DNA of 34,018 nucleotides from Amycolatopsis pittospori. Its GTDB lineage: Bacteria > Actinomycetota > Actinomycetes > Mycobacteriales > Pseudonocardiaceae. Of this stretch, positions 15,201 through 22,731 are shown piece by piece (position 1 is the stretch's first letter; each line of letters opens with the position of its first letter). The stretch spans positions 1 to 34,018 of the forward strand of contig NZ_JACBXD010000080.1 of assembly GCF_013870525.1 (NCBI RefSeq), written 5' to 3'. Position numbers and translations under genes: made by a program. Under the pieces are notes generated by a model. That model was not told the DNA's origin, searched no databases, and was given only the letters and a program-made list of their open reading frames with translations.

Positions 15201-15696
15201 CGTCCGGCTGACCGAGCCGGAGCCGCGTCTGCACCTCGCCGGACGGGCAGCCGGTGGTGGCGATGACGCCCTCGTGGTGCCGGGCGAGGAGTTCGCGATC
15301 CATCCGGGGCTTGCGGTAGTAGCCCTCCAGACTGGCCGAAGAGGACAGCCGGAAGAGGTTGCGCAACCCGGTCGCGTTCTCCGCGAGCATGGTCATATGC
15401 GTGTAGGCGCCACCGCCGGAGACGTCGCCGACGGCGCCTCGTTGTCCCCAGAGCACCGGTTTCTTGTGGAAACGGGACTCGGGCGCGAGGTATGCCTCGA
15501 TGCCGATCACCGGTTTGAGCCCGGCCTGGGTGGACTGGCGGTAGAACTCGTCGGCGCCGTACATGTTGCCGTGGTCGGTCATGCCCACCGCGGGCATGCC
15601 GAGCCGCCGGGCCTCGGCGAACAGCGGCGCGATCTTGGCCGCGCCGTCGAGCATCGAGTACTCGGTATGAACGTGCAGGTGCACGAAGGAGTCCAC
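12190..15696 (-). CDS. dnaE1: DNA polymerase III alpha subunit (replicative, DnaE1 type)
   Basis: 1168 residues, the normal length for this family, with no intein. The N-terminal PHP domain starts with HLHVHTEYSMLDG and has the metal-binding residues of a polymerase-associated 3'-5' exonuclease. The palm carries PDIDMDFDD with the catalytic aspartates D413 and D415. The helix-hairpin-helix/OB-fold C-terminal half follows (YAFNKSHAAGYGLVGY, then VAGLITALERRVNKKGEPWA). GTG at 15696 is the start, with GGGGAG six bases upstream; the frame stays open further upstream but that stretch overlaps the LysR gene antisense and is not coding. It is the replicative polymerase, not the error-prone DnaE2, which is shorter and lacks this PHP pattern. 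It is divergent from a LysR gene. Confidence 0.96.
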   Translation of the reverse strand: MDSFVHLHVHTEYSMLDGAAKIAPLFAEARRLGMPAVGMTDHGNMYGADEFYRQSTQAGLKPVIGIEAYLAPESRFHKKPVLWGQRGAVGDVSGGGAYTHMTMLAENATGLRNLFRLSSSASLEGYYRKPRMDRELLARHHEGVIATTGCPSGEVQTRLRLGQPDEAIRAASDYRDIFGADDFFLELMDHGLPIERSVRDGLLDIGRRLGLKPLATNDSHYVTRGQSSAHAALLCVQSGKTLDDPNRFKFDGDGYFLKSAEEMRRYWDAEVPGAADTTLLIAERIESYDDVYRHRDRMPVFDVPEGHDEASWLREEVMDGLHRRLPDGVPDAYVERADFEIAVITEKGFPAYFLITADLMNHARRVGIRVGPGRGSAAGSLVAYALGITNLDPIDLGLLFERFLNPERVSMPDIDMDFDDRRRGEMIRYATEKYGADHVAQVITFGTIKTKAAIKDSARVHYGQSGYAIADRISKALPPPVAAKDIPLGGIVEPAHERYAEAAEVRALLEGDGEAAKIFETARGLEGLIRNAGVHACAVIMSSEPLLDAIPLWRRDDGAVITGWDYPSCEAIGLLKMDFLGLRNLTVIGDALDNIKANRGEDIDLDTLGVDDPATYELLARGDSLGVFQLDGGAMRDLLRRLRPTGFDDIIAVNALYRPGPIAMNTHNNYADRKNRRQPIESIHPELAEPLREILAETHGLIVYQEQIMQIARDVAGYSMGRADVLRKAMGKKKKEVLEKEFEGFRDGMLANGFSHQAVRALWDAILPFAGYAFNKSHAAGYGLVGYWTAYLKANYPAEYMAGLLTSVGDNKDKSAVYLSECRRLGIEVLPPDVNESGLRFSAVGDAIRFGLGAVRNVGANVVDSIIATRQEKGKYSSFVDFLGKAELVACNKRVIESLAKAGAFDSLGHTRLSILQVNEDAVDAVVPLKRKQAMGQFDLFGSGEEVQDDTSPLAHLRFGVEEWPRKELLAHEREMLGLYVSAHPLDGAERILRKHAPRPIAAILDNPPKEGELVVAGLITALERRVNKKGEPWAICTIEDLDAALEVLFFPKAYALFVTELAEDNAVRVSGRVNWREDKMSVFGGGLVSLDLSTAGDEEPPLLLHAVAEKLTEDVVLELKQALLAHKGETPVRLKLAGRLYALDDYPVAVSSMLLGELKSIPGITPR

Positions 15697-15739
15697 CGGC
15701 CACTCCCCACGGTTGTACGATTTCGGTTCGACGTGGCGA

Positions 15740-15804
15740 TTGGACCCAAGGTGGATAGGCGTTGTCCAACAAGCGACACGCGGCTGCCGACAACTGTGAG
15801 TTGT
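15740..15804. promoter_or_regulatory. Palindromes in the dnaE1/LysR divergent region
   Basis: The 121-bp gap holds TTGGAC (15740-15745) with GTCCAA (15764-15769), TTGT-CCA-ACAA (15762-15772), and the perfect ACAACT-GTG-AGTTGT (15790-15804) abutting the LysR Shine-Dalgarno. LysR proteins usually bind T-N11-A dyads near their own promoters, so these are candidates for autoregulation. Which dyad is used cannot be told. Confidence 0.45.
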
Positions 15805-15817
15805 AGGAGGAGGACAG

Positions 15818-16753
15818 GTGGAGCTCGACCTCGGCGCGGTCCGCGCTTTCGTCGCGGTGGCCGAAGACCGGTACTTCGGCGAGGCGGCGATCCGGCTGGA
15901 GGTGAGCCAGCAGGCGATCTCCAAGCGGATCGCGAAACTGGAGGCGGACCTCGGCGTGCGCCTGCTCTCGCGGACACGCGGTGGGGCCGAGCCAACCGAG
16001 GACGGCGAGGAGTTCCTCAACCACGCTCGCGCCCTGATCAGCCTCGCGGACCAGGCCGTCGAACGGTTGCAAGGCAGGCGCCGCCCCCTGCGCGTCGACG
16101 TCCTCGGCACCCGGCTGGCGACCATGGAACTGATCCGGGCGTTCCACGCCGACCACGACGTCGAGCTGGAGATCGTCACACCCGGCCTGGGCACCGAGCG
16201 CCGGCCGATGCCGCCCGAGTCCGTCGATGCCGCCTTCGCCCGCGCGAGCACCGTGACCGACCCCGCGATCGGCCGCGTACCCGCGTACCTGGAACCCGCG
16301 CACCTGCTGATCGGACGGCGGCATCCGCTCGCCCGCCGTCGCCGGGTCGAGATGGCGGAACTCGACGGCCTGACGGCCTGGATGCCCTACAGCGCGCGAG
16401 CCAGCGAGTGGGCGGACTTCTGGCAGGAACTGTGCCCGGCGTTCGGCATCCACATCGACACGAGCGGGCCGAACTTCGGCCTGAACCACCACATCGACGT
16501 CCTCAGCGAAACCAAGGACCGCATCGGTTTCGTCGGCGCGAAGATGCACGTGCCATGGCATCCGGACGTCGTCCAGATCCCGCTCGTCGAGCCGACGCCG
16601 GTATATCCGTTCTCCCTGCTGTGGCGACGCGAGAACAGACACCCTTCGCTACCGCTGCTGATCGAGCACGTGCGGGCCGGGTATGCGCCGTTCGACGCCG
16701 ACCGGCAGTGGCTGCCGGTGGCGGACCGGGCGGGGATGAGCATCGAGCCCTGA
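15818..16753 (+). CDS. LysR-family transcriptional regulator
   Basis: 311 residues. The LysR HTH covers the first 60: VRAFVAVAEDRYFGEAAIRL, then VSQQAISKRIAKLEADLGVR and LLSRTRGGAEPTEDG, a near-textbook pattern. The effector domain is a periplasmic-binding-protein-like fold (VDAAFARASTVTDPAIGRVP, then HLLIGRRHPLARR). The GTG start has AGGAGGAGG in front. The effector and targets are unknown; the divergent neighbour is dnaE1, a housekeeping gene, so the regulated gene may lie elsewhere. A palindromic element 14 bp upstream suggests autoregulation. A long inverted repeat follows 66 bp after the stop. Confidence 0.92.
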   Translation: MELDLGAVRAFVAVAEDRYFGEAAIRLEVSQQAISKRIAKLEADLGVRLLSRTRGGAEPTEDGEEFLNHARALISLADQAVERLQGRRRPLRVDVLGTRLATMELIRAFHADHDVELEIVTPGLGTERRPMPPESVDAAFARASTVTDPAIGRVPAYLEPAHLLIGRRHPLARRRRVEMAELDGLTAWMPYSARASEWADFWQELCPAFGIHIDTSGPNFGLNHHIDVLSETKDRIGFVGAKMHVPWHPDVVQIPLVEPTPVYPFSLLWRRENRHPSLPLLIEHVRAGYAPFDADRQWLPVADRAGMSIEP

Positions 16754-16819
16754 CCAGAGGCAGGGCCGCCAGCCACGGCGATGGCGCGTGAAGAGGGATG
16801 GCCGACCGGTCGCGTGGCA

Positions 16820-16878
16820 GGTGTTGCGAAAGCCACTTTCGCACCGTTGAAGGTTGCGAAAGTGGCTTTCGCAACACC
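16820..16878. repeat. Inverted repeat B, 24-bp perfect arms that are themselves palindromic
   Basis: Arms 16820-16843 and 16855-16878 are perfect complements with an 11-nt loop. Each arm also contains TGCGAAAG-N3-CTTTCGCA, a smaller palindrome, so the DNA could fold as one long or two short hairpins. No U-tract follows. It lies 66 bp after the LysR stop and upstream of the next promoter, so it could terminate LysR transcripts. No transposase or target duplication is present. Confidence 0.8.
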
Positions 16879-16922
16879 GGAGAGCGGTCGAGACCGGCTC
16901 TGCGTACCGGGTGGCACGGGGC

Positions 16923-16954
16923 CTCTACACTTTCCAATTCGGAAAGTGTAGAGT
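16923..16954 (+). promoter_or_regulatory. Perfect 13-bp inverted-repeat operator over a leaderless promoter
   Basis: CTCTACACTTTCC (16923-16935) and its exact complement (16941-16953) flank AATTC. The right arm overlaps TAGAGT (16949-16954), which sits 7 nt before the ATG at 16962. A repressor bound here would block RNA polymerase. The likely repressor is the winged-helix protein encoded second in this operon. Confidence 0.8.
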
Positions 16955-16961
16955 TTCCCTC

Positions 16962-17411
16962 ATGGAAACGACGCGGCCGACGCCGGAAGAAGCCGCCAGC
17001 GCGCTGCGGGACATCGAAGAAGCACAAGCCTCGCTGGCCCGCGTCCCGCCGCCGTGGTGGTACTTCATCGCCTTGGCCGCGTTGCTGGCCGTCACACCGT
17101 TCGTCCAGCTCACGCCGTCGACACCGGCGGGCGCGGCGCTGGGCCTGGGCGGGCTCACGGTCTGGACCGCGTTGTTCGGGATCACGATCGGTTCGTTCAT
17201 CCGCCGGTCGGGGGTCGTCCCCCGGCTGAGCACGGTCTCGGTGCGGCGCGTCCTGCTGGTGCTCGCCTTCGCCGCCGTGGTGATGCTCGGCGCGATGGTC
17301 ACGGCCAACGTCCTGGACCAGGTGTGGATCTGGTTCATCGGATCCGGCGTGCTCGCCTGTCTCACTCTGGCACTGGGCGCGAAACTGCGAAAGCAGGCAC
17401 GCGACCGGTGA
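16962..17411 (+). CDS. Small four-helix integral membrane protein, function unknown
   Basis: 149 residues. The first 40 residues are cytosolic and charged. Four hydrophobic segments follow: WYFIALAALLAVTPFVQL, the GGLTVWTALFGITIGSFI region, VLLVLAFAAVVMLGAMVT, and VWIWFIGSGVLACLTLAL. I recognise no named family. The gene overlaps the following winged-helix regulator by GTGA and shares its operator-controlled promoter, a layout typical of actinobacterial membrane protein/repressor pairs that respond to envelope or drug stress; that role is inferred. The ATG at 16962 follows TAGAGT by 7 nt and no Shine-Dalgarno is present; a frame extension upstream would cross the operator. Confidence 0.82.
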   Translation: METTRPTPEEAASALRDIEEAQASLARVPPPWWYFIALAALLAVTPFVQLTPSTPAGAALGLGGLTVWTALFGITIGSFIRRSGVVPRLSTVSVRRVLLVLAFAAVVMLGAMVTANVLDQVWIWFIGSGVLACLTLALGAKLRKQARDR

Positions 17412-17755
17412 GCGGGGACGGCTTCGACCTGATCGTCCACGCCCCGAACCGGTTGAAGATCTGCGCCTTGCTCGACACCGTGGAACGCGCCGAGTTCGGC
17501 GTGGTCCAGGAGCGGCTCGAAGTCAGCGCTTCGGTGCTCAGCAAACACGTCAGTGTGTTGATGGACGCCGGTTACGCCGAGCAGCACAAGGCCGTCCGCG
17601 ACACCCGTCAGCGGGTCTGGCTGCAGCTGACCTCCGCGGGCCGCGAGGCCTACCGCGGTCATGTGGCCGCGTTGCGCGAGATCGTCGCCCAGGAGTCAGA
17701 GCCAGCCGTTGGTGGTGGCGACGCGGAAAGCCTCCGAGCGGCTGACGGCGCCTAG
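17408..17755 (+). CDS. Winged-helix (MarR/HTH_27-like) transcriptional regulator
   Basis: 115 residues. HAPNRLKICALLDTVERAEF, then VSASVLSKHVSVLMDAGYAE and TRQRVWLQLTSAGREAY form a compact winged helix of the HTH_27 group, close to MarR and ArsR proteins. The GTG start overlaps the stop of the membrane protein by GTGA, so the two are translationally coupled. It probably represses its own operon through the 13-bp inverted repeat upstream. Its last 60 bp overlap the 3' end of the response regulator gene on the other strand, so the final residues (VAQESEPAVGGGDAESLRA) are constrained by two frames. Confidence 0.85.
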   Translation: MSGDGFDLIVHAPNRLKICALLDTVERAEFGVVQERLEVSASVLSKHVSVLMDAGYAEQHKAVRDTRQRVWLQLTSAGREAYRGHVAALREIVAQESEPAVGGGDAESLRAADGA

Positions 17756-18301
17756 TTTCGTGACGACCGCGGACAGATGATTGCGCACCGTTCCGGCGGA
17801 AAGCCCGGTACGGCGCGCGATCGCGCTCACCGGGGTGTCGAATTCGGCCAGCCGCAACACTTCCAGCTCGCGCGGGGTCAGCGGGCAAGGCGGTGCGGTG
17901 AGCGCGTCGGCGGCGAGCGCGGGGTCGACGTAGCGGGAGCCGCCGTGCACGCGGCGGATCACGTCGGCCAGCGCTCCGCCCGGGGATCCCTTGGGCAGAA
18001 AGCCTTTCGCGCCCGCGTGCAACGCCTGCTGCAGATGCGGCGGCCGCCCGCGGCCGGTCAGGATCACCACCGCACACGACGGCAGGGCCTTCGCCAGTTC
18101 GGCGGTGACCTCCAGGCCGTCGAGTTCCGGCATCTGGAGGTCGACCACCGCGACGTCGGGCCGGTACGCGCGGGCGGCGTCGACGGCGGCCCTGCCGTCG
18201 GCCGCCCGCGCGACCACTTCGAGGTCTTCTTCCAGATCCAGCAACGCGGCCAGGGCGTCGCGGATGAGTTCCTCGTCGTCGGCGAGCAGGACGCGGATCA
18301 C
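17696..18301 (-). CDS. LuxR/NarL-type two-component response regulator
   Basis: 201 residues. The receiver domain has the acidic pair DDE at 8-10, phospho-acceptor Asp54 (VVDLQMPELDG) and the conserved Lys104 (GFLPKGSPG). The C-terminal LuxR HTH is LTPRELEVLRLAEFDTPVSA, then IARRTGLSAGTVRNHLSAVV. It is coupled to the kinase by a GTGA overlap. The third gene of the unit is a membrane protein located upstream, so the system probably senses or controls a membrane event. The stop lies within the opposing winged-helix gene. Confidence 0.95.
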   Translation of the reverse strand: MIRVLLADDEELIRDALAALLDLEEDLEVVARAADGRAAVDAARAYRPDVAVVDLQMPELDGLEVTAELAKALPSCAVVILTGRGRPPHLQQALHAGAKGFLPKGSPGGALADVIRRVHGGSRYVDPALAADALTAPPCPLTPRELEVLRLAEFDTPVSAIARRTGLSAGTVRNHLSAVVTKLGAVSRSEAFRVATTNGWL

Positions 18302-19458
18302 GACGCGGGAACCGTGACGTCGAGGGTGAAGACGTCACCGTCGAGCCGAGTACCCAAGGTGCCACCCAGCCCGGCGAGCCGTTCCGACGCGCCACGAAGC
18401 CCGAAGCCGAGCCCGTCCGCGACGGTCTTGCCCGCGCCGTCGTTGGCGATGGTCATCCGCACCTCCTCCGGATCCGGGCGGATCTCGATCGTGCACCAAC
18501 CGGCGGTGCTGTGCCGTAGCACGTTCGTGCAGGCCTCGCGCAGCGCCAGCGCCAGCTGGGTCGCCGTCTCGGCGGGCACCGCTCCGTCCGGATACCGCAC
18601 GGTACAACGGATTCCGGCGTCGCGGAGCACGTTCTCCACCGCTACCAGCTGACCGCCGAGGTCCACCTCGCGATAGCCGTGGACCGCCTCGCGGACTTCG
18701 GACAGCGCGGACGTCGCCAGATTCCGCGCCTCCGAGGCCTCCGACGCCGCCCGCTCCGGATCGGCGCCGCTCAGCCGGGCGGCCAGTTCGGCCTTGAGCG
18801 CGATGACGGCCAGCCGGTGGCCGAGCAGATCGTGGACGTCCCGCGCGAACCGCAGCCGCTCCTCGCTGACCGCGAGCCGGGCCTGGGCCTCGCGTCCGGC
18901 CCTGGCCTGCAGGAGCAGGTCCCACAACCGGAACGGCAGCACGGTGGTCGCGAGGATCGTGGCCGCGAGCGCCGCCGCGATCAGGCCGTGGACCAGCGGG
19001 GATCCGCCCGCGAAGTGCCCAACGAACGCCGTCGTCACGACGAGCGCGACCGGTGCCGCCCACCGCGCGCGTCCCGCCAGCACCAACGGCGCGAAACCGG
19101 CGACCGCGCCACCGACCCACGCCCAGGTGAACATGTCGTCCGGCCCTACCGGGGCGACGAGCGGGATCGACAACGCCGTCGCCGCGGCGAAACCCCAGCG
19201 CCGGGTGGCCGCGACGGGCGTCCCGACCGCGATCAGCGTGACGGCGAAGGCCGCCGCGAGCGTGAGAAGTCCCCCGGCCCCGAGCCAGCGCCACTGCGAA
19301 GCCGGCTCCCGGAGCACCGCGACCACCGGCACCGCGAGACAGCCCGCCCACATCGCCGCGACCGCGACCAGGATCGCCGCCCGCATGCCGCGAAGCCGCT
19401 TGTCGCCGGCGGCGAGCTCGGTGAAATCGCTGATCACCCGCCCGATGCTAGAGCTCAC
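18298..19458 (-). CDS. Histidine kinase, HisKA_3 type
   Basis: 386 residues from the GTG at 19458. Several membrane segments fill residues 25-180 (ILVAVAAMWAGCLAVPVVAV; LLTLAAAFAVTLIAVG; LIAAALAATILATTVL). The dimerisation and phospho-acceptor motif is DVHDLLGHRLAVI with His209. The ATPase domain ends the protein (NVLRHSTAGWC, ANDGAG, LGFGLRGASERL). It has no clear extracellular sensor domain and may sense within the membrane. GTG 19458 overlaps the stop of the upstream membrane gene (GTGA), suggesting coupling; GTG 19437 with GGGCGG ahead is an alternative. It ends in a GTGA overlap with its response regulator. Confidence 0.92.
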   Translation of the reverse strand: MSSSIGRVISDFTELAAGDKRLRGMRAAILVAVAAMWAGCLAVPVVAVLREPASQWRWLGAGGLLTLAAAFAVTLIAVGTPVAATRRWGFAAATALSIPLVAPVGPDDMFTWAWVGGAVAGFAPLVLAGRARWAAPVALVVTTAFVGHFAGGSPLVHGLIAAALAATILATTVLPFRLWDLLLQARAGREAQARLAVSEERLRFARDVHDLLGHRLAVIALKAELAARLSGADPERAASEASEARNLATSALSEVREAVHGYREVDLGGQLVAVENVLRDAGIRCTVRYPDGAVPAETATQLALALREACTNVLRHSTAGWCTIEIRPDPEEVRMTIANDGAGKTVADGLGFGLRGASERLAGLGGTLGTRLDGDVFTLDVTVPAS

Positions 19459-20279
19459 AGGAAGAACACGATCGCGACGGCGATGACGAGGTCGACCACG
19501 CCGCACCATTCCGACCACCAGCGCGGGGCGACCGCGTCCAGCCGGTGGTGGACGAAGTCCCACACCGCGTGTGATCCCCAGCCCGCCGCGATCACCCAGA
19601 CGGCGGCCTCCGGCTCGACGTTCGCCGCGACCACCGCCAGCGCGAGATAGAGGAAGAAACCGGCGATCTGGATCGCCAGCATCCGCCGATCGTGGAAACT
19701 GCCGCGGATCACGCCGAAGATCAGGTAGGCCGACGGCAGGAGCAGCATCAGCCACGGCATCGGCGCGGCCGGGTCGCTCCAGTCACCCATCGACATGGCC
19801 AGCGCGATCCAGGTCGGCGCTCGACGGCCGAGTACGCCGATCAGGGGATGCACGCGGTGATCACCGTGCGCGCTTCCGTGCGGGAGCGAGTACTCCCGGC
19901 GGTGGATCAGCATGGCGATCGCCATCGCGGGCAGCATCAGCGCGTGGCCGCCCATGAGGACGTCCTCGCCGGGGAACACGCCCAGCCAGAACGGGATCAG
20001 CACCAGCAGGTACGGCACGTACATCGCCGCCGCCATTTCGAGCACCCGGGCGCGGCCGTGCCCGCGGTAGAGCATCCAGACGGTCATCGCGACGGTCATG
20101 TCGGTCGCCGCGACGAACGCCGCCATCTCGGGGCTGTCCAGGGCTTTCCCGAACGCGGCCGCCCAGATCGGCGCGAGCAGTTCCATGCCGACGAGCATCG
20201 CGACGGCCATCTCGACCGCGTGCCGGAGGAAGTGCCGCCAGCGCGGCGCCGTCTTCGGTTCTTCCAGTGAAAGAGTCAT
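19455..20279 (-). CDS. Polytopic membrane protein, first gene of the two-component operon
   Basis: 274 residues with about eight hydrophobic segments (AVAMLVGMELLAPIWAAAFG; YLLVLIPFWLGVFPG; LMLPAMAIAMLIHRRE; WLMLLLPSAYLIFGVIRGSF; IAGFFLYLALAVVAANV; VIAVAIVFFL). A cytosolic or periplasmic patch is His-rich (SLPHGSAHGDHRVHP), and GWGSHAVWDFVHHRLDAV lies near the end. I do not recognise a family. Co-transcription with a histidine kinase whose sensor region is mostly membrane suggests a partner, perhaps a ligand-sensing or transport component. ATG 20279 is chosen; an ATG at 20315 is a possible earlier start, and neither has a clear Shine-Dalgarno. Confidence 0.75.
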   Translation of the reverse strand: MTLSLEEPKTAPRWRHFLRHAVEMAVAMLVGMELLAPIWAAAFGKALDSPEMAAFVAATDMTVAMTVWMLYRGHGRARVLEMAAAMYVPYLLVLIPFWLGVFPGEDVLMGGHALMLPAMAIAMLIHRREYSLPHGSAHGDHRVHPLIGVLGRRAPTWIALAMSMGDWSDPAAPMPWLMLLLPSAYLIFGVIRGSFHDRRMLAIQIAGFFLYLALAVVAANVEPEAAVWVIAAGWGSHAVWDFVHHRLDAVAPRWWSEWCGVVDLVIAVAIVFFL

Positions 20280-20321
20280 AGACCGAGCGTCGTTCTCCCG
20301 GCGTACAAGTCCCATCGGCGG

Positions 20322-20399
20322 TGTGCACGGTTCGGCCCTGTGAATACGCACGGGTGACCCATGTGCACGATGCGCGCCGGGCCGCCGGTGCGGAACAGT
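20322..20399. promoter_or_regulatory. Divergent region between the membrane protein and molybdenum hydroxylase operons
   Basis: TGTGCACG occurs twice as a direct repeat (20322-20329 and 20362-20369), 40 bp apart, and each holds the palindrome GTGCAC. AACAGT (20394-20399) lies 7 nt before the ATG at 20407, a possible leaderless -10 for the hydroxylase operon. All are modest signals. Confidence 0.35.
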
Positions 20400-20406
20400 G
20401 GACGCC

Positions 20407-22731
20407 ATGGGGCTGATCGGTGCGAGGGTGACCCGGCAGGAAGACGTCCGGCTGCTCACTGGGCGGGCGCGGTACATCGACGACGTCCGGCTGCCGGGGA
20501 TGCTCGAAGCCGCCGTCCTGCGCAGTCCCCTGCCGCACGCGCGGATCGTGCGCGTCGACGTGACCGCCGCGAACGCGCATCCCGGGGTGTTCGCCGTGAT
20601 CACCGGCGAGGACGTGCGGGCGAAGGTGAAAACGCCGCAACCGGTGATCTGGTCGAACCTGCCCGATATGCGGGTGCCCGAGCATTACGCGCTCGCCGTC
20701 GGCAAGGTGCGGTACCCCGGGCAGGCCGTCGCGGCCGTCGCGGCGAAGGACCGTGCGACCGCCGAAGACGCGCTGGAACTGATCGAGGTCGAGTACGAGG
20801 AACTTCCCGCCGTCAGCACCCTCGAACAGGCACTCGCGGACGGCGCGCCGAAGCTCTACGACGACTGGCCGGACAACGTCGCCGGCACCGGGACCATCCC
20901 GATGGGTGACGTGAACGCCGCGTTCGCCGAGGCCGATGTCGTGCTCACCGAGTCGTTCCGCTTCGCACGCCAGATGGGCACACCGATCGAAACGCGCGGC
21001 GTGGTCGCGACCTGGGATCCCTTCACCGACCGGCTCGACGTCTGGCTCGCGACGCAGGCGCCCAACCTCGCGCGGGAGCTGTTCAGCGAGGTCTTCGGGC
21101 TTTCGCTGGACCGGATCCGCGTACGCACCCCCGATGTCGGCGGCGGCTTCGGGAACAAGTTCGACTTCTACGGCGAAGAGGTCGTCGCGGCGATCCTCTC
21201 GCGTCGCACCGGGAAACCGGTGAAGCTCATCGAGGACCGCGCGGAGAGCTTCGTCGCCACCGCGCACTCGCGCGAGCAGAAGATCGACGTCGAACTGGCC
21301 GCCAAGAACGACGGGACGATCACCGGACTCCGGGCCACGGTCTACGGCGTCCTCGGTGGCGTGCTCGGCACCGTCGGCCCGAGCCCGTGCTGGACGACGA
21401 CGGCGCTGCTGACCGGGCCGTACGCCATCGCGAACGTCGAACTGAGCCTCGTCGCCGTCATGACGAACCGGTCGCCGTACGGGTCGTTTCGCGGTTATGG
21501 CCTGCCGAAGGCGAACTTCGTGCACGAACATCTGGTGGAGCAACTGGCGAAACACCTCGACGTCGACGCGCACGCGGTGCGACGCAAGAACTTCATTCCA
21601 CCGGAGGCGTTCCCGTACCAGAGCCCGGTGTTCGTCTACGACAGCGGACGCTACGAAGAGTGCCTCGATCTTTGCCTCAAAGCGGTCGAGGACGCCGGGT
21701 GGGAGAAGCGCCGCGGAAACGGTGTCGGCATCGGGTATTCCTTCCACAACGAGCTGACCGGATTCGGGCCGAGCCGGATCATCAACCTTTCCGGGCTCGG
21801 ACATTCAGGCTTCGACGAGGAGGTCGTGCGGGTCGATTCCACCGGGCATGTGACCGTCCATACAGGACTGTCCGCGATCGGGCAGGGCATCCACACGACA
21901 CTCGCGCAGGTGGCGGCGCATACGCTCGGTGTCCCGCTCGACCACGTCACCGTTCTCTCCGGCGACACCGACAGCTGTCCGTACACCGGCTACGGAACGG
22001 CGGCGAGCCGCGGGGCGGCCGTCGGCGGCGCGGCGGTACTGAACGCGTCGACGAGGCTGCGGGCGAAGATCCTGCGGGTGGCCGGGCACATACTGGAGGT
22101 GTCACCCGACGATCTGTCCCTTGAGGACGGCGTCGTCTCGGTGAAGGGCGTGCCGGGCAAGGAGGTCACACTGGCCGCGATCGGCGACGCGGCATACCGG
22201 CGACTGAACGGGGTGTGGCCCGAAGACGAGACTCCGACACTGGAGGAGCGAGAGGTCTACGATCCGGTCAACGTCGCGACGTCGTTCGGCTGCACAGCCG
22301 TACTCGCCGAAGTCGACCGGGAGACCGGCGTGGTCACGCTTCTGGATTACCTGATCGCACACGACTGCGGCACGGTGATCAACCCGATGATCGTGGACGG
22401 GCAGTTGCACGGCGGTGCGGCGCAGGCGATCGGCGGCGCGCTGTACGAAGAACTGGTCTACGGCGCGGACGGGCGGATGGAGACCACGTCGTTCACCGGG
22501 TATCTGCTGCCGACCGCGACCGAGATCCCGCCGTTCTCCGTGTCGCATATGACGACGCCCGCCGACCACGTTCCCGGTGGTTTCAAGGGGATGGGCGAAG
22601 CGGGCGTGATCGGTGGCGGCGCCGCGATCGCGCACGCCGTCGAGGACGCGCTGCGCGAGTACGGCGTCGACATCACGTCACTGCCGATCACGCCGCCCCG
22701 GCTGCTGGCCGCGATGAAGGCATCGCGATGA
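20407..22731 (+). CDS. Molybdopterin-binding large subunit, xanthine dehydrogenase/CO dehydrogenase family
   Basis: 774 residues. GARVTRQEDVRLLTGRARYI opens the a/b hammerhead domain. The molybdopterin core contains DVGGGFGNKFDFYGEE and the active-site Glu731 (KGMGEAGVIGG). The substrate-loop stretch reads PYGSFRGYG (357-365); form I CO dehydrogenase needs AYxCSFR here and the related form II has AYxGAGR, so this is not a canonical CO dehydrogenase. It is probably an aldehyde, N-heterocycle or aromatic hydroxylase whose substrate I cannot name. ATG 20407 gives the standard N-terminus. It ends ATGA-coupled to the FAD subunit, giving large-medium-small order, whereas the usual cox order is medium-small-large. 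Confidence 0.92.
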   Translation: MGLIGARVTRQEDVRLLTGRARYIDDVRLPGMLEAAVLRSPLPHARIVRVDVTAANAHPGVFAVITGEDVRAKVKTPQPVIWSNLPDMRVPEHYALAVGKVRYPGQAVAAVAAKDRATAEDALELIEVEYEELPAVSTLEQALADGAPKLYDDWPDNVAGTGTIPMGDVNAAFAEADVVLTESFRFARQMGTPIETRGVVATWDPFTDRLDVWLATQAPNLARELFSEVFGLSLDRIRVRTPDVGGGFGNKFDFYGEEVVAAILSRRTGKPVKLIEDRAESFVATAHSREQKIDVELAAKNDGTITGLRATVYGVLGGVLGTVGPSPCWTTTALLTGPYAIANVELSLVAVMTNRSPYGSFRGYGLPKANFVHEHLVEQLAKHLDVDAHAVRRKNFIPPEAFPYQSPVFVYDSGRYEECLDLCLKAVEDAGWEKRRGNGVGIGYSFHNELTGFGPSRIINLSGLGHSGFDEEVVRVDSTGHVTVHTGLSAIGQGIHTTLAQVAAHTLGVPLDHVTVLSGDTDSCPYTGYGTAASRGAAVGGAAVLNASTRLRAKILRVAGHILEVSPDDLSLEDGVVSVKGVPGKEVTLAAIGDAAYRRLNGVWPEDETPTLEEREVYDPVNVATSFGCTAVLAEVDRETGVVTLLDYLIAHDCGTVINPMIVDGQLHGGAAQAIGGALYEELVYGADGRMETTSFTGYLLPTATEIPPFSVSHMTTPADHVPGGFKGMGEAGVIGGGAAIAHAVEDALREYGVDITSLPITPPRLLAAMKASR

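Noticed and set aside
15697..16251. N-terminal extension of dnaE1
   Set aside because: The frame stays open upstream but lies over the LysR gene and precedes a clear PHP start with its own ribosome-binding site.
16820..16878. Repeat B as insertion-sequence ends
   Set aside because: There is no transposase, no target duplication and only an 11-base interval between the arms.
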